From the NCBI GenBank assembly GCA_007449985.2, contig VIIQ02000212.1, positions 91,803 to 155,802 on the forward strand: a stretch of 64,000 nt of DNA, in the 5' to 3' direction. The notes beneath the pieces are model-generated. The model searched no databases. It had not been told where the DNA came from and saw only the letters and a program-made list of their open reading frames with translations. The position numbers were made by a program, and so were the translations under genes. The DNA is from Desmodesmus armatus (lineage: Eukaryota; Chlorophyta; Chlorophyceae; Sphaeropleales; Scenedesmaceae). Within the stretch, counting starts at the first letter, position 1; each line of letters begins with the position of its first letter. Shown piece by piece: positions 20,890 through 32,004 of the stretch.

Positions 20890-22826
20890 ATGACTTTAGG
20901 AACAGCCGTGCGTGTCTGGGCAAGCGAGGCAGCAATGCAGTTTCCAGATGACCTAGCAGCAGCAGCGCAATGCCTACTTCAAAGGTGTCAGACAGCCGGC
21001 ATTTCACCCCCAAAGAACTGCGGCAATTACGTCAAGTATTGGCAGGACAGAATGACCCCCCAAGGCAACATACGCAGCAATGCCCACCGCTCAGGGCGTA
21101 AACCCAAGCTGTCAGCTGCTCATGTACGGCATGCGTACAACGCTATCCTTGCTTGGGAGAAAGCAGGCAGGGAGCGCCCTTATGAGTCAGCACTGCAGAT
21201 TGCAGCCGACTGCCCAAAGGTCAAGAAGCTGTTAGACAAGACAGGTACCTGCGTCAGCACCCTCATTGCAAGGATTAAGCAGAAGCACCCCCGCTTTGGC
21301 CTGCATCCACTCAAGGCCAGGTGGCGCATGACAGCAGAGTGTCAGCAGGATCGGCTTAGCGCAGCACAGGATTTGCTTGCCAACTACTCCGACAAGCTTG
21401 GCTACGTGGTGCACTTGGATGCCAAGACGGTGTACTTGCAGGAGAAGGTCATCTACGGCTACGTTGATCTGGCTGTGGGCTACACTGTGTCCCGCGTCAC
21501 CCCAGCTACCAAGAACAGCAGGGTCATCAAGCTGCGCTACTATGCGGCAGTGAATGCCAAGCTGGGTGCCTTCTTCATCATCTACTACACCGGCACAACA
21601 GACATGCCGGCCAAGCGCCCTGGTGTGCATTACAAGGTGAGGTCAGGTATTGAACAGCTTGGGGTCCCCCTCGGCAATCACATATTCCAGTGCCTCCCTC
21701 AGCTGAGCAGCCCACTGCTTACGAGTGCGCGTGAAGCAGGGGTCATCCTCCTCCACCCACACCCACAACACACTCCAACCCTGCTCAACTGCTGCCTGGG
21801 CATATGCATAGTCCTTGCGCTGCCGTGTGCTGATGCTGTCATCTGTGTTATTGGGCTTGGTCACTAGCCTGCTGCTGTGCCCTTGCCCCATCACTTCGAC
21901 CAACAGGCCGTGAGGTGCCAGCACAGAAAGATCCCACCTCTTTCTGCTAGGGTATATGATAGTGCTCTCACACACCTCCACACCTCCCTGCTTGCTGAGG
22001 CTGCATGCTTCTACAGCATACTGCCTAACCAACTCCTCAGCATCTGCCACAGCATACAACACCTTCTCTGGCCTGCTACCCTTCCCGCTGCACACGCTGC
22101 ATAGCAGGGCAGTTTCACTGGTGTTGGCGACGCGCACAGATACGTAGCCGCGGTGCTTGCTGGTCTGACCTCCAGCTGCACATGACAGCTTGTAGGAGTT
22201 CTGGTGTGTGCTGCTGCTTGGCATGCTGTCATGCTGCATGTGGTTGACTCCAGGCTGCCATGCCTGCAAAGCCTTCACGCTGTGCTGACCACGCGGTCGA
22301 CCCACTCTTCTGCTGCTGTCGCACCCGCCGCCGCCTTGCTGCTGTTGTGCATTTCTGCCTGCAGAAAACCACAGGAGGGGATGCATCAGGCATCACAATG
22401 CAGGAGGCAAACCACATTGTCAAGAAGCTCCTTGAGGCACTGTCAGCAGCAAAGGCACAGCATGGGTTCAAGCGCACCGACAAGTTCTACATCTGCTACG
22501 ACAACGCCACCGTACACAACCAACTGGCAGGTGTGCTGGGCAGTAGGGCCCTTGTTTGGCCTCAGCCATCCCACTCCCCTGATTGCAACAAGCCCATTGA
22601 GCATGCACATGCACAGGTGGATGCAGGGATGAAGCAGTGGCTGAAGCAGCGGCGTGCACAGATGCCGCGTGGGAGGATCCCAGTAGAGGAGGCGAAGGCT
22701 GAGTGCACCCGTGTCTTCCACAGCATCTCACAGGCCAGCATTGCCAGTGATGTGGCCTCACTGCCAGAGACATGGCAGGCCATTGTCGACCACCACGGTG
22801 GTTTCGTGCCTGATGCACTGTCCTAA
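20890..22826 (+). CDS. Tc1/mariner-like DDE transposase, unit 1, two exons, 402 aa
   Basis: Exon 1 is 20890-21636 and exon 2 is 22365-22826. The 728-nt intron (GTGAGG...CTGCAG) is phase 0. The ATG at 20890 is the first in frame; an upstream TTG is not needed. Domain order: helix-turn-helix-rich N-terminal half, with a basic SGRKPKLS linker at about residues 68-75 where Tc1 proteins have GRPR, then an RNase-H-fold catalytic core. Likely catalytic residues are D177 (VVHLDAKTVYL), D295 (YICYDNATVHN) and E328 (SPDCNKPIEH, matching the Tc1-type SPDxNPIE). D295-E328 gives a DD32E spacing against the usual DD34E/D. It would cut and rejoin the ends of its own element in the nucleus. The catalytic residues are split across the intron, so splicing is needed for activity. 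The intron holds an antisense ORF. Confidence 0.85.
21643..22386 (-). CDS. Antisense Vsr-like PD-(D/E)XK nuclease ORF filling the transposase intron, unit 1
   Basis: A 247-codon ATG-started frame on the minus strand. Its stop codon lies 6 nt inside the transposase 5' splice site and its ATG 20-22 nt into transposase exon 2, so it occupies virtually the whole 728-nt intron. N-terminal part: Gln/Gly run and an AT-hook-like VGRPRG (residues 28-33). Middle: Cys pair LCSVCSGKG (C96, C99) with further Cys at 69, 128 and 139, possibly a zinc site. C-terminal part has the order expected of Vsr/EDxHD-type nucleases: RWDLSVL (D152), LLVEVMGQGH (E164, H170), STRQRKDYAYAQ (D192), then the strand GWSVLWVWVEE. 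Known relatives include very-short-patch repair and some homing endonucleases. That it cuts DNA, and what it recognises, are inference. Its promoter would have to lie within transposase exon 2. Confidence 0.65.
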   Translation of the reverse strand: MHPLLWFSAGRNAQQQQGGGGCDSSRRVGRPRGQHSVKALQAWQPGVNHMQHDSMPSSSTHQNSYKLSCAAGGQTSKHRGYVSVRVANTSETALLCSVCSGKGSRPEKVLYAVADAEELVRQYAVEACSLSKQGGVEVCESTIIYPSRKRWDLSVLAPHGLLVEVMGQGHSSRLVTKPNNTDDSISTRQRKDYAYAQAAVEQGWSVLWVWVEEDDPCFTRTRKQWAAQLREALEYVIAEGDPKLFNT

Positions 22827-23690
22827 GCTGCTGTGTCATGTGGCAGTGCGAGCGGGTGGGGGGTCATGTATGGCCCCAACACCAACTGCCCCTGTTGCTG
22901 CTCTGTTGTCTTGTGGTTCCCTGGCTAGTATGTCTGCTGGTGCTGTCTTGCACCACTGATTGATTTCTCACCTTGATCAGGTTTGCCAGCCTTCTGCCTA
23001 GTGCAGTACTGGTGCCTGGCCTCCGTAGTCACGTCTGCTGCATTGCTCATTTGGCTGGTCGTCACTGCAGCCTGCAGCACAGCATAGGATGCTCTGCTGT
23101 TTGTCATATATGGTTGTTGTGCATGCACTGCACGGCGTGTTGCATTTGCCACTTGCCTGGGTTGCCTGTGCATATCGTTGCTGAGCTTGCGTTCGAAATG
23201 CAGTACAGCAACAACAGCTGTTACACCTCTGCCCCTGGCTTGAGTGCATGGCTGAGGTGTGCAAAGCTGTCTGCATGACGTGATGGGTTGTTTGCGTGCT
23301 GCATCGTCCAAGAAACGGGCGCTGCTGCCCTGCTGTACATGGGCATCCCCACCTGTGCTGTCTGTTGGGAGTCCGAGTTACTGCTGCTTCAGAGAGGCGT
23401 CTGACGCCACTGCATGTTGCAGTTTTCGCCAGTTTAACAACAACGTAGTCTTTAACTTGTTGACTCCGCTTGAAATGGATCAACGTGTGGCTTCGTTCAG
23501 GTCGAAACCTCCAGCCATGGGCGATGATGAAACTGCTAAAATTGCGTGCCAGCGACGACAGGACTTGCGCTCACGCCCACAGAAGCTTTGAACGACGTAC
23601 TAATAAAAGAAATATTGTTGAGCCTGCCACGTCTGTACTTTGCTCGCAGTTTGCTATGACAAACAGGTGCCAGGTTTCAGTAGTACACAG
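22827..23690 (+). other. 3' part of the repeat unit (shown for unit 1)
   Basis: 864 bp between the transposase stop and the next unit. It contains a 38-codon ATG frame (23475-23591, MDQRVASF... to PQKL) followed 10 nt later by TAATAAAAG, which might be a poly(A) signal or chance. A longer minus-strand frame (22998-23483) has no ATG start until well inside. I assign no function. The same holds for units 2-5 at +3705 steps. Confidence 0.4.
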
Positions 23691-24594
23691 GGGTGACACA
23701 AAAGATTCTCAAAGCTGCTGTGCCCTGTGCAGCCCACACCAGAGACTTCCGCAAACAGCAAAGCCTGTGTCCGGCACGTGCACACTCCAAGCAAGCAGCA
23801 CACAATATCTGAGCTACAGCAGCTGTGCACCTTGCCAGCTGGCACCCAGATGTCGAAGGGCACCCCTCAGTAGGCCCACATTTGGCACCCCCAACTTGAA
23901 GGCACAACCCTGGAAAACTTTGAACCTAAGCAGTAGCAGCAAGTAGCAGCAAACAGCTGGGCAAGCCTCGATCTGCTGCTGGGTGCCAGCAAGGTGAGCT
24001 GCCTTCATCCCCAGAGACAGGCACACTAAAGTGGAAAACAGTACAGAATCCAAGGGTCTCCGAAACGGAGTTTTCAAGCTCTTGCAGCGCAGGGCGCGCA
24101 CTGCCGCGAGTTTAGTGGCAAAAAAGCTGGCACTTTCCACGTGTAATCAGCTGCGCTGGGTGGCTGTCGCGTCCAGTGCCTGGGGAAATCACATGCATCG
24201 ACACTGAGACGGCCAGCTGGGGCCGAACTGGGCCAGAAAAAGAGAATTCCCCGTTTCTTCTTATAGGCGGGGCGGGTCAACCTAAAATTCAATTTGCGGA
24301 GCACACACTTACATGATGCACAAACTGAGCCTGCCAGGTTCTTCAGCAATGCATCTAGTATCTCTCGATGCAGCGGCAGTGAGAATCTTTACCAGACCCC
24401 CTGTATATAAGGGCCACCATATTACTGCGCAGCTCCTGTGCAGCATATGCATGGGGTGTGAGTGTCATGGGGGAGCTCACGCATAGCGCAGCTTGAAGCA
24501 CCAGTCACACCTGTCACACACTCACTGGTGAGACGGCAGCCGCAACCTGACACTTTTGCGCCCACGCTGCCCACCACCCCCCAACTGCAGAAAC

Positions 24595-26531
24595 ATGACT
24601 TTAGGAACAGCCGTGCGTGTCTGGGCAAGCGAGGCAGCAATGCAGTTTCCAGATGACCTAGCAGCAGCAGCGCAATGCCTACTTCAAAGGTGTCAGACAG
24701 CCGGCATTTCACCCCCAAAGAACTGCGGCAATTACGTCAAGTATTGGCAGGACAGAATGACCCCCCAAGGCAACATACGCAGCAATGCCCACCGCTCAGG
24801 GCGTAAACCCAAGCTGTCAGCTGCTCATGTACGGCATGCGTACAACGCTATCCTTGCTTGGGAGAAAGCAGGCAGGGAGCGCCCTTATGAGTCAGCACTG
24901 CAGATTGCAGCCGACTGCCCAAAGGTCAAGAAGCTGTTAGACAAGACAGGTACCTGCGTCAGCACCCTCATTGCAAGGATTAAGCAGAAGCACCCCCGCT
25001 TTGGCCTGCATCCACTCAAGGCCAGGTGGCGCATGACAGCAGAGTGTCAGCAGGATCGGCTTAGCGCAGCACAGGATTTGCTTGCCAACTACTCCGACAA
25101 GCTTGGCTACGTGGTGCACTTGGATGCCAAGACGGTGTACTTGCAGGAGAAGGTCATCTACGGCTACGTTGATCTGGCTGTGGGCTACACTGTGTCCCGC
25201 GTCACCCCAGCTACCAAGAACAGCAGGGTCATCAAGCTGCGCTACTATGCGGCAGTGAATGCCAAGCTGGGTGCCTTCTTCATCATCTACTACACCGGCA
25301 CAACAGACATGCCGGCCAAGCGCCCTGGTGTGCATTACAAGGTGAGGTCAGGTATTGAACAGCTTGGGGTCCCCCTCGGCAATCACATATTCCAGTGCCT
25401 CCCTCAGCTGAGCAGCCCACTGCTTACGAGTGCGCGTGAAGCAGGGGTCATCCTCCTCCACCCACACCCACAACACACTCCAACCCTGCTCAACTGCTGC
25501 CTGGGCATATGCATAGTCCTTGCGCTGCCGTGTGCTGATGCTGTCATCTGTGTTATTGGGCTTGGTCACTAGCCTGCTGCTGTGCCCTTGCCCCATCACT
25601 TCGACCAACAGGCCGTGAGGTGCCAGCACAGAAAGATCCCACCTCTTTCTGCTAGGGTATATGATAGTGCTCTCACACACCTCCACACCTCCCTGCTTGC
25701 TGAGGCTGCATGCTTCTACAGCATACTGCCTAACCAACTCCTCAGCATCTGCCACAGCATACAACACCTTCTCTGGCCTGCTACCCTTCCCGCTGCACAC
25801 GCTGCATAGCAGGGCAGTTTCACTGGTGTTGGCGACGCGCACAGATACGTAGCCGCGGTGCTTGCTGGTCTGACCTCCAGCTGCACATGACAGCTTGTAG
25901 GAGTTCTGGTGTGTGCTGCTGCTTGGCATGCTGTCATGCTGCATGTGGTTGACTCCAGGCTGCCATGCCTGCAAAGCCTTCACGCTGTGCTGACCACGCG
26001 GTCGACCCACTCTTCTGCTGCTGTCGCACCCGCCGCCGCCTTGCTGCTGTTGTGCATTTCTGCCTGCAGAAAACCACAGGAGGGGATGCATCAGGCATCA
26101 CAATGCAGGAGGCAAACCACATTGTCAAGAAGCTCCTTGAGGCACTGTCAGCAGCAAAGGCACAGCATGGGTTCAAGCGCACCGACAAGTTCTACATCTG
26201 CTACGACAACGCCACCGTACACAACCAACTGGCAGGTGTGCTGGGCAGTAGGGCCCTTGTTTGGCCTCAGCCATCCCACTCCCCTGATTGCAACAAGCCC
26301 ATTGAGCATGCACATGCACAGGTGGATGCAGGGATGAAGCAGTGGCTGAAGCAGCGGCGTGCACAGATGCCGCGTGGGAGGATCCCAGTAGAGGAGGCGA
26401 AGGCTGAGTGCACCCGTGTCTTCCACAGCATCTCACAGGCCAGCATTGCCAGTGATGTGGCCTCACTGCCAGAGACATGGCAGGCCATTGTCGACCACCA
26501 CGGTGGTTTCGTGCCTGATGCACTGTCCTAA
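24595..26531 (+). CDS. Tc1/mariner-like transposase, unit 2
   Basis: Identical translation to unit 1; exons 24595-25341 and 26070-26531. No stop or frameshift. Confidence 0.85.
25348..26091 (-). CDS. Antisense Vsr-like nuclease ORF, unit 2
   Basis: Identical 247-aa translation to unit 1, inside the intron 25342-26069. Confidence 0.65.
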   Translation of the reverse strand: MHPLLWFSAGRNAQQQQGGGGCDSSRRVGRPRGQHSVKALQAWQPGVNHMQHDSMPSSSTHQNSYKLSCAAGGQTSKHRGYVSVRVANTSETALLCSVCSGKGSRPEKVLYAVADAEELVRQYAVEACSLSKQGGVEVCESTIIYPSRKRWDLSVLAPHGLLVEVMGQGHSSRLVTKPNNTDDSISTRQRKDYAYAQAAVEQGWSVLWVWVEEDDPCFTRTRKQWAAQLREALEYVIAEGDPKLFNT

Positions 26532-28299
26532 GCTGCTGTGTCATGTGGCAGTGCGAGCGGGTGGGGGGTCATGTATGGCCCCAACACCAACTGCCCCTGT
26601 TGCTGCTCTGTTGTCTTGTGGTTCCCTGGCTAGTATGTCTGCTGGTGCTGTCTTGCACCACTGATTGATTTCTCACCTTGATCAGGTTTGCCAGCCTTCT
26701 GCCTAGTGCAGTACTGGTGCCTGGCCTCCGTAGTCACGTCTGCTGCATTGCTCATTTGGCTGGTCGTCACTGCAGCCTGCAGCACAGCATAGGATGCTCT
26801 GCTGTTTGTCATATATGGTTGTTGTGCATGCACTGCACGGCGTGTTGCATTTGCCACTTGCCTGGGTTGCCTGTGCATATCGTTGCTGAGCTTGCGTTCG
26901 AAATGCAGTACAGCAACAACAGCTGTTACACCTCTGCCCCTGGCTTGAGTGCATGGCTGAGGTGTGCAAAGCTGTCTGCATGACGTGATGGGTTGTTTGC
27001 GTGCTGCATCGTCCAAGAAACGGGCGCTGCTGCCCTGCTGTACATGGGCATCCCCACCTGTGCTGTCTGTTGGGAGTCCGAGTTACTGCTGCTTCAGAGA
27101 GGCGTCTGACGCCACTGCATGTTGCAGTTTTCGCCAGTTTAACAACAACGTAGTCTTTAACTTGTTGACTCCGCTTGAAATGGATCAACGTGTGGCTTCG
27201 TTCAGGTCGAAACCTCCAGCCATGGGCGATGATGAAACTGCTAAAATTGCGTGCCAGCGACGACAGGACTTGCGCTCACGCCCACAGAAGCTTTGAACGA
27301 CGTACTAATAAAAGAAATATTGTTGAGCCTGCCACGTCTGTACTTTGCTCGCAGTTTGCTATGACAAACAGGTGCCAGGTTTCAGTAGTACACAGGGGTG
27401 ACACAAAAGATTCTCAAAGCTGCTGTGCCCTGTGCAGCCCACACCAGAGACTTCCGCAAACAGCAAAGCCTGTGTCCGGCACGTGCACACTCCAAGCAAG
27501 CAGCACACAATATCTGAGCTACAGCAGCTGTGCACCTTGCCAGCTGGCACCCAGATGTCGAAGGGCACCCCTCAGTAGGCCCACATTTGGCACCCCCAAC
27601 TTGAAGGCACAACCCTGGAAAACTTTGAACCTAAGCAGTAGCAGCAAGTAGCAGCAAACAGCTGGGCAAGCCTCGATCTGCTGCTGGGTGCCAGCAAGGT
27701 GAGCTGCCTTCATCCCCAGAGACAGGCACACTAAAGTGGAAAACAGTACAGAATCCAAGGGTCTCCGAAACGGAGTTTTCAAGCTCTTGCAGCGCAGGGC
27801 GCGCACTGCCGCGAGTTTAGTGGCAAAAAAGCTGGCACTTTCCACGTGTAATCAGCTGCGCTGGGTGGCTGTCGCGTCCAGTGCCTGGGGAAATCACATG
27901 CATCGACACTGAGACGGCCAGCTGGGGCCGAACTGGGCCAGAAAAAGAGAATTCCCCGTTTCTTCTTATAGGCGGGGCGGGTCAACCTAAAATTCAATTT
28001 GCGGAGCACACACTTACATGATGCACAAACTGAGCCTGCCAGGTTCTTCAGCAATGCATCTAGTATCTCTCGATGCAGCGGCAGTGAGAATCTTTACCAG
28101 ACCCCCTGTATATAAGGGCCACCATATTACTGCGCAGCTCCTGTGCAGCATATGCATGGGGTGTGAGTGTCATGGGGGAGCTCACGCATAGCGCAGCTTG
28201 AAGCACCAGTCACACCTGTCACACACTCACTGGTGAGACGGCAGCCGCAACCTGACACTTTTGCGCCCACGCTGCCCACCACCCCCCAACTGCAGAAAC

Positions 28300-30236
28300 A
28301 TGACTTTAGGAACAGCCGTGCGTGTCTGGGCAAGCGAGGCAGCAATGCAGTTTCCAGATGACCTAGCAGCAGCAGCGCAATGCCTACTTCAAAGGTGTCA
28401 GACAGCCGGCATTTCACCCCCAAAGAACTGCGGCAATTACGTCAAGTATTGGCAGGACAGAATGACCCCCCAAGGCAACATACGCAGCAATGCCCACCGC
28501 TCAGGGCGTAAACCCAAGCTGTCAGCTGCTCATGTACGGCATGCGTACAACGCTATCCTTGCTTGGGAGAAAGCAGGCAGGGAGCGCCCTTATGAGTCAG
28601 CACTGCAGATTGCAGCCGACTGCCCAAAGGTCAAGAAGCTGTTAGACAAGACAGGTACCTGCGTCAGCACCCTCATTGCAAGGATTAAGCAGAAGCACCC
28701 CCGCTTTGGCCTGCATCCACTCAAGGCCAGGTGGCGCATGACAGCAGAGTGTCAGCAGGATCGGCTTAGCGCAGCACAGGATTTGCTTGCCAACTACTCC
28801 GACAAGCTTGGCTACGTGGTGCACTTGGATGCCAAGACGGTGTACTTGCAGGAGAAGGTCATCTACGGCTACGTTGATCTGGCTGTGGGCTACACTGTGT
28901 CCCGCGTCACCCCAGCTACCAAGAACAGCAGGGTCATCAAGCTGCGCTACTATGCGGCAGTGAATGCCAAGCTGGGTGCCTTCTTCATCATCTACTACAC
29001 CGGCACAACAGACATGCCGGCCAAGCGCCCTGGTGTGCATTACAAGGTGAGGTCAGGTATTGAACAGCTTGGGGTCCCCCTCGGCAATCACATATTCCAG
29101 TGCCTCCCTCAGCTGAGCAGCCCACTGCTTACGAGTGCGCGTGAAGCAGGGGTCATCCTCCTCCACCCACACCCACAACACACTCCAACCCTGCTCAACT
29201 GCTGCCTGGGCATATGCATAGTCCTTGCGCTGCCGTGTGCTGATGCTGTCATCTGTGTTATTGGGCTTGGTCACTAGCCTGCTGCTGTGCCCTTGCCCCA
29301 TCACTTCGACCAACAGGCCGTGAGGTGCCAGCACAGAAAGATCCCACCTCTTTCTGCTAGGGTATATGATAGTGCTCTCACACACCTCCACACCTCCCTG
29401 CTTGCTGAGGCTGCATGCTTCTACAGCATACTGCCTAACCAACTCCTCAGCATCTGCCACAGCATACAACACCTTCTCTGGCCTGCTACCCTTCCCGCTG
29501 CACACGCTGCATAGCAGGGCAGTTTCACTGGTGTTGGCGACGCGCACAGATACGTAGCCGCGGTGCTTGCTGGTCTGACCTCCAGCTGCACATGACAGCT
29601 TGTAGGAGTTCTGGTGTGTGCTGCTGCTTGGCATGCTGTCATGCTGCATGTGGTTGACTCCAGGCTGCCATGCCTGCAAAGCCTTCACGCTGTGCTGACC
29701 ACGCGGTCGACCCACTCTTCTGCTGCTGTCGCACCCGCCGCCGCCTTGCTGCTGTTGTGCATTTCTGCCTGCAGAAAACCACAGGAGGGGATGCATCAGG
29801 CATCACAATGCAGGAGGCAAACCACATTGTCAAGAAGCTCCTTGAGGCACTGTCAGCAGCAAAGGCACAGCATGGGTTCAAGCGCACCGACAAGTTCTAC
29901 ATCTGCTACGACAACGCCACCGTACACAACCAACTGGCAGGTGTGCTGGGCAGTAGGGCCCTTGTTTGGCCTCAGCCATCCCACTCCCCTGATTGCAACA
30001 AGCCCATTGAGCATGCACATGCACAGGTGGATGCAGGGATGAAGCAGTGGCTGAAGCAGCGGCGTGCACAGATGCCGCGTGGGAGGATCCCAGTAGAGGA
30101 GGCGAAGGCTGAGTGCACCCGTGTCTTCCACAGCATCTCACAGGCCAGCATTGCCAGTGATGTGGCCTCACTGCCAGAGACATGGCAGGCCATTGTCGAC
30201 CACCACGGTGGTTTCGTGCCTGATGCACTGTCCTAA
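28300..30236 (+). CDS. Tc1/mariner-like transposase, unit 3
   Basis: Identical translation to unit 1; exons 28300-29046 and 29775-30236. No stop or frameshift. Confidence 0.85.
29053..29796 (-). CDS. Antisense Vsr-like nuclease ORF, unit 3
   Basis: Identical 247-aa translation to unit 1, inside the intron 29047-29774. Confidence 0.65.
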   Translation of the reverse strand: MHPLLWFSAGRNAQQQQGGGGCDSSRRVGRPRGQHSVKALQAWQPGVNHMQHDSMPSSSTHQNSYKLSCAAGGQTSKHRGYVSVRVANTSETALLCSVCSGKGSRPEKVLYAVADAEELVRQYAVEACSLSKQGGVEVCESTIIYPSRKRWDLSVLAPHGLLVEVMGQGHSSRLVTKPNNTDDSISTRQRKDYAYAQAAVEQGWSVLWVWVEEDDPCFTRTRKQWAAQLREALEYVIAEGDPKLFNT

Positions 30237-32004
30237 GCTGCTGTGTCATGTGGCAGTGCGAGCGGGTGGGGGGTCATGTATGGCCCCAACACCAACTGCC
30301 CCTGTTGCTGCTCTGTTGTCTTGTGGTTCCCTGGCTAGTATGTCTGCTGGTGCTGTCTTGCACCACTGATTGATTTCTCACCTTGATCAGGTTTGCCAGC
30401 CTTCTGCCTAGTGCAGTACTGGTGCCTGGCCTCCGTAGTCACGTCTGCTGCATTGCTCATTTGGCTGGTCGTCACTGCAGCCTGCAGCACAGCATAGGAT
30501 GCTCTGCTGTTTGTCATATATGGTTGTTGTGCATGCACTGCACGGCGTGTTGCATTTGCCACTTGCCTGGGTTGCCTGTGCATATCGTTGCTGAGCTTGC
30601 GTTCGAAATGCAGTACAGCAACAACAGCTGTTACACCTCTGCCCCTGGCTTGAGTGCATGGCTGAGGTGTGCAAAGCTGTCTGCATGACGTGATGGGTTG
30701 TTTGCGTGCTGCATCGTCCAAGAAACGGGCGCTGCTGCCCTGCTGTACATGGGCATCCCCACCTGTGCTGTCTGTTGGGAGTCCGAGTTACTGCTGCTTC
30801 AGAGAGGCGTCTGACGCCACTGCATGTTGCAGTTTTCGCCAGTTTAACAACAACGTAGTCTTTAACTTGTTGACTCCGCTTGAAATGGATCAACGTGTGG
30901 CTTCGTTCAGGTCGAAACCTCCAGCCATGGGCGATGATGAAACTGCTAAAATTGCGTGCCAGCGACGACAGGACTTGCGCTCACGCCCACAGAAGCTTTG
31001 AACGACGTACTAATAAAAGAAATATTGTTGAGCCTGCCACGTCTGTACTTTGCTCGCAGTTTGCTATGACAAACAGGTGCCAGGTTTCAGTAGTACACAG
31101 GGGTGACACAAAAGATTCTCAAAGCTGCTGTGCCCTGTGCAGCCCACACCAGAGACTTCCGCAAACAGCAAAGCCTGTGTCCGGCACGTGCACACTCCAA
31201 GCAAGCAGCACACAATATCTGAGCTACAGCAGCTGTGCACCTTGCCAGCTGGCACCCAGATGTCGAAGGGCACCCCTCAGTAGGCCCACATTTGGCACCC
31301 CCAACTTGAAGGCACAACCCTGGAAAACTTTGAACCTAAGCAGTAGCAGCAAGTAGCAGCAAACAGCTGGGCAAGCCTCGATCTGCTGCTGGGTGCCAGC
31401 AAGGTGAGCTGCCTTCATCCCCAGAGACAGGCACACTAAAGTGGAAAACAGTACAGAATCCAAGGGTCTCCGAAACGGAGTTTTCAAGCTCTTGCAGCGC
31501 AGGGCGCGCACTGCCGCGAGTTTAGTGGCAAAAAAGCTGGCACTTTCCACGTGTAATCAGCTGCGCTGGGTGGCTGTCGCGTCCAGTGCCTGGGGAAATC
31601 ACATGCATCGACACTGAGACGGCCAGCTGGGGCCGAACTGGGCCAGAAAAAGAGAATTCCCCGTTTCTTCTTATAGGCGGGGCGGGTCAACCTAAAATTC
31701 AATTTGCGGAGCACACACTTACATGATGCACAAACTGAGCCTGCCAGGTTCTTCAGCAATGCATCTAGTATCTCTCGATGCAGCGGCAGTGAGAATCTTT
31801 ACCAGACCCCCTGTATATAAGGGCCACCATATTACTGCGCAGCTCCTGTGCAGCATATGCATGGGGTGTGAGTGTCATGGGGGAGCTCACGCATAGCGCA
31901 GCTTGAAGCACCAGTCACACCTGTCACACACTCACTGGTGAGACGGCAGCCGCAACCTGACACTTTTGCGCCCACGCTGCCCACCACCCCCCAACTGCAG
32001 AAAC

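Noticed and set aside
22998..23483. 161-codon minus-strand frame in the 3' part of each unit
   Set aside because: It has no ATG at the start and its composition is Cys/Thr/Gln-rich; I found no motif. It was kept only as a note because it is intact in all units.
23602..23607. AATAAA as poly(A) signal of the transposase unit
   Set aside because: The position is plausible, but this signal is not the usual one in green algae, and the transposase stop is almost 800 bp away.
23470..23946. 158-codon frame across the junction between repeat units
   Set aside because: It has only a TTG start, crosses the unit border and exists only because units are adjacent; the part in the first ~390 bp has no coding support.
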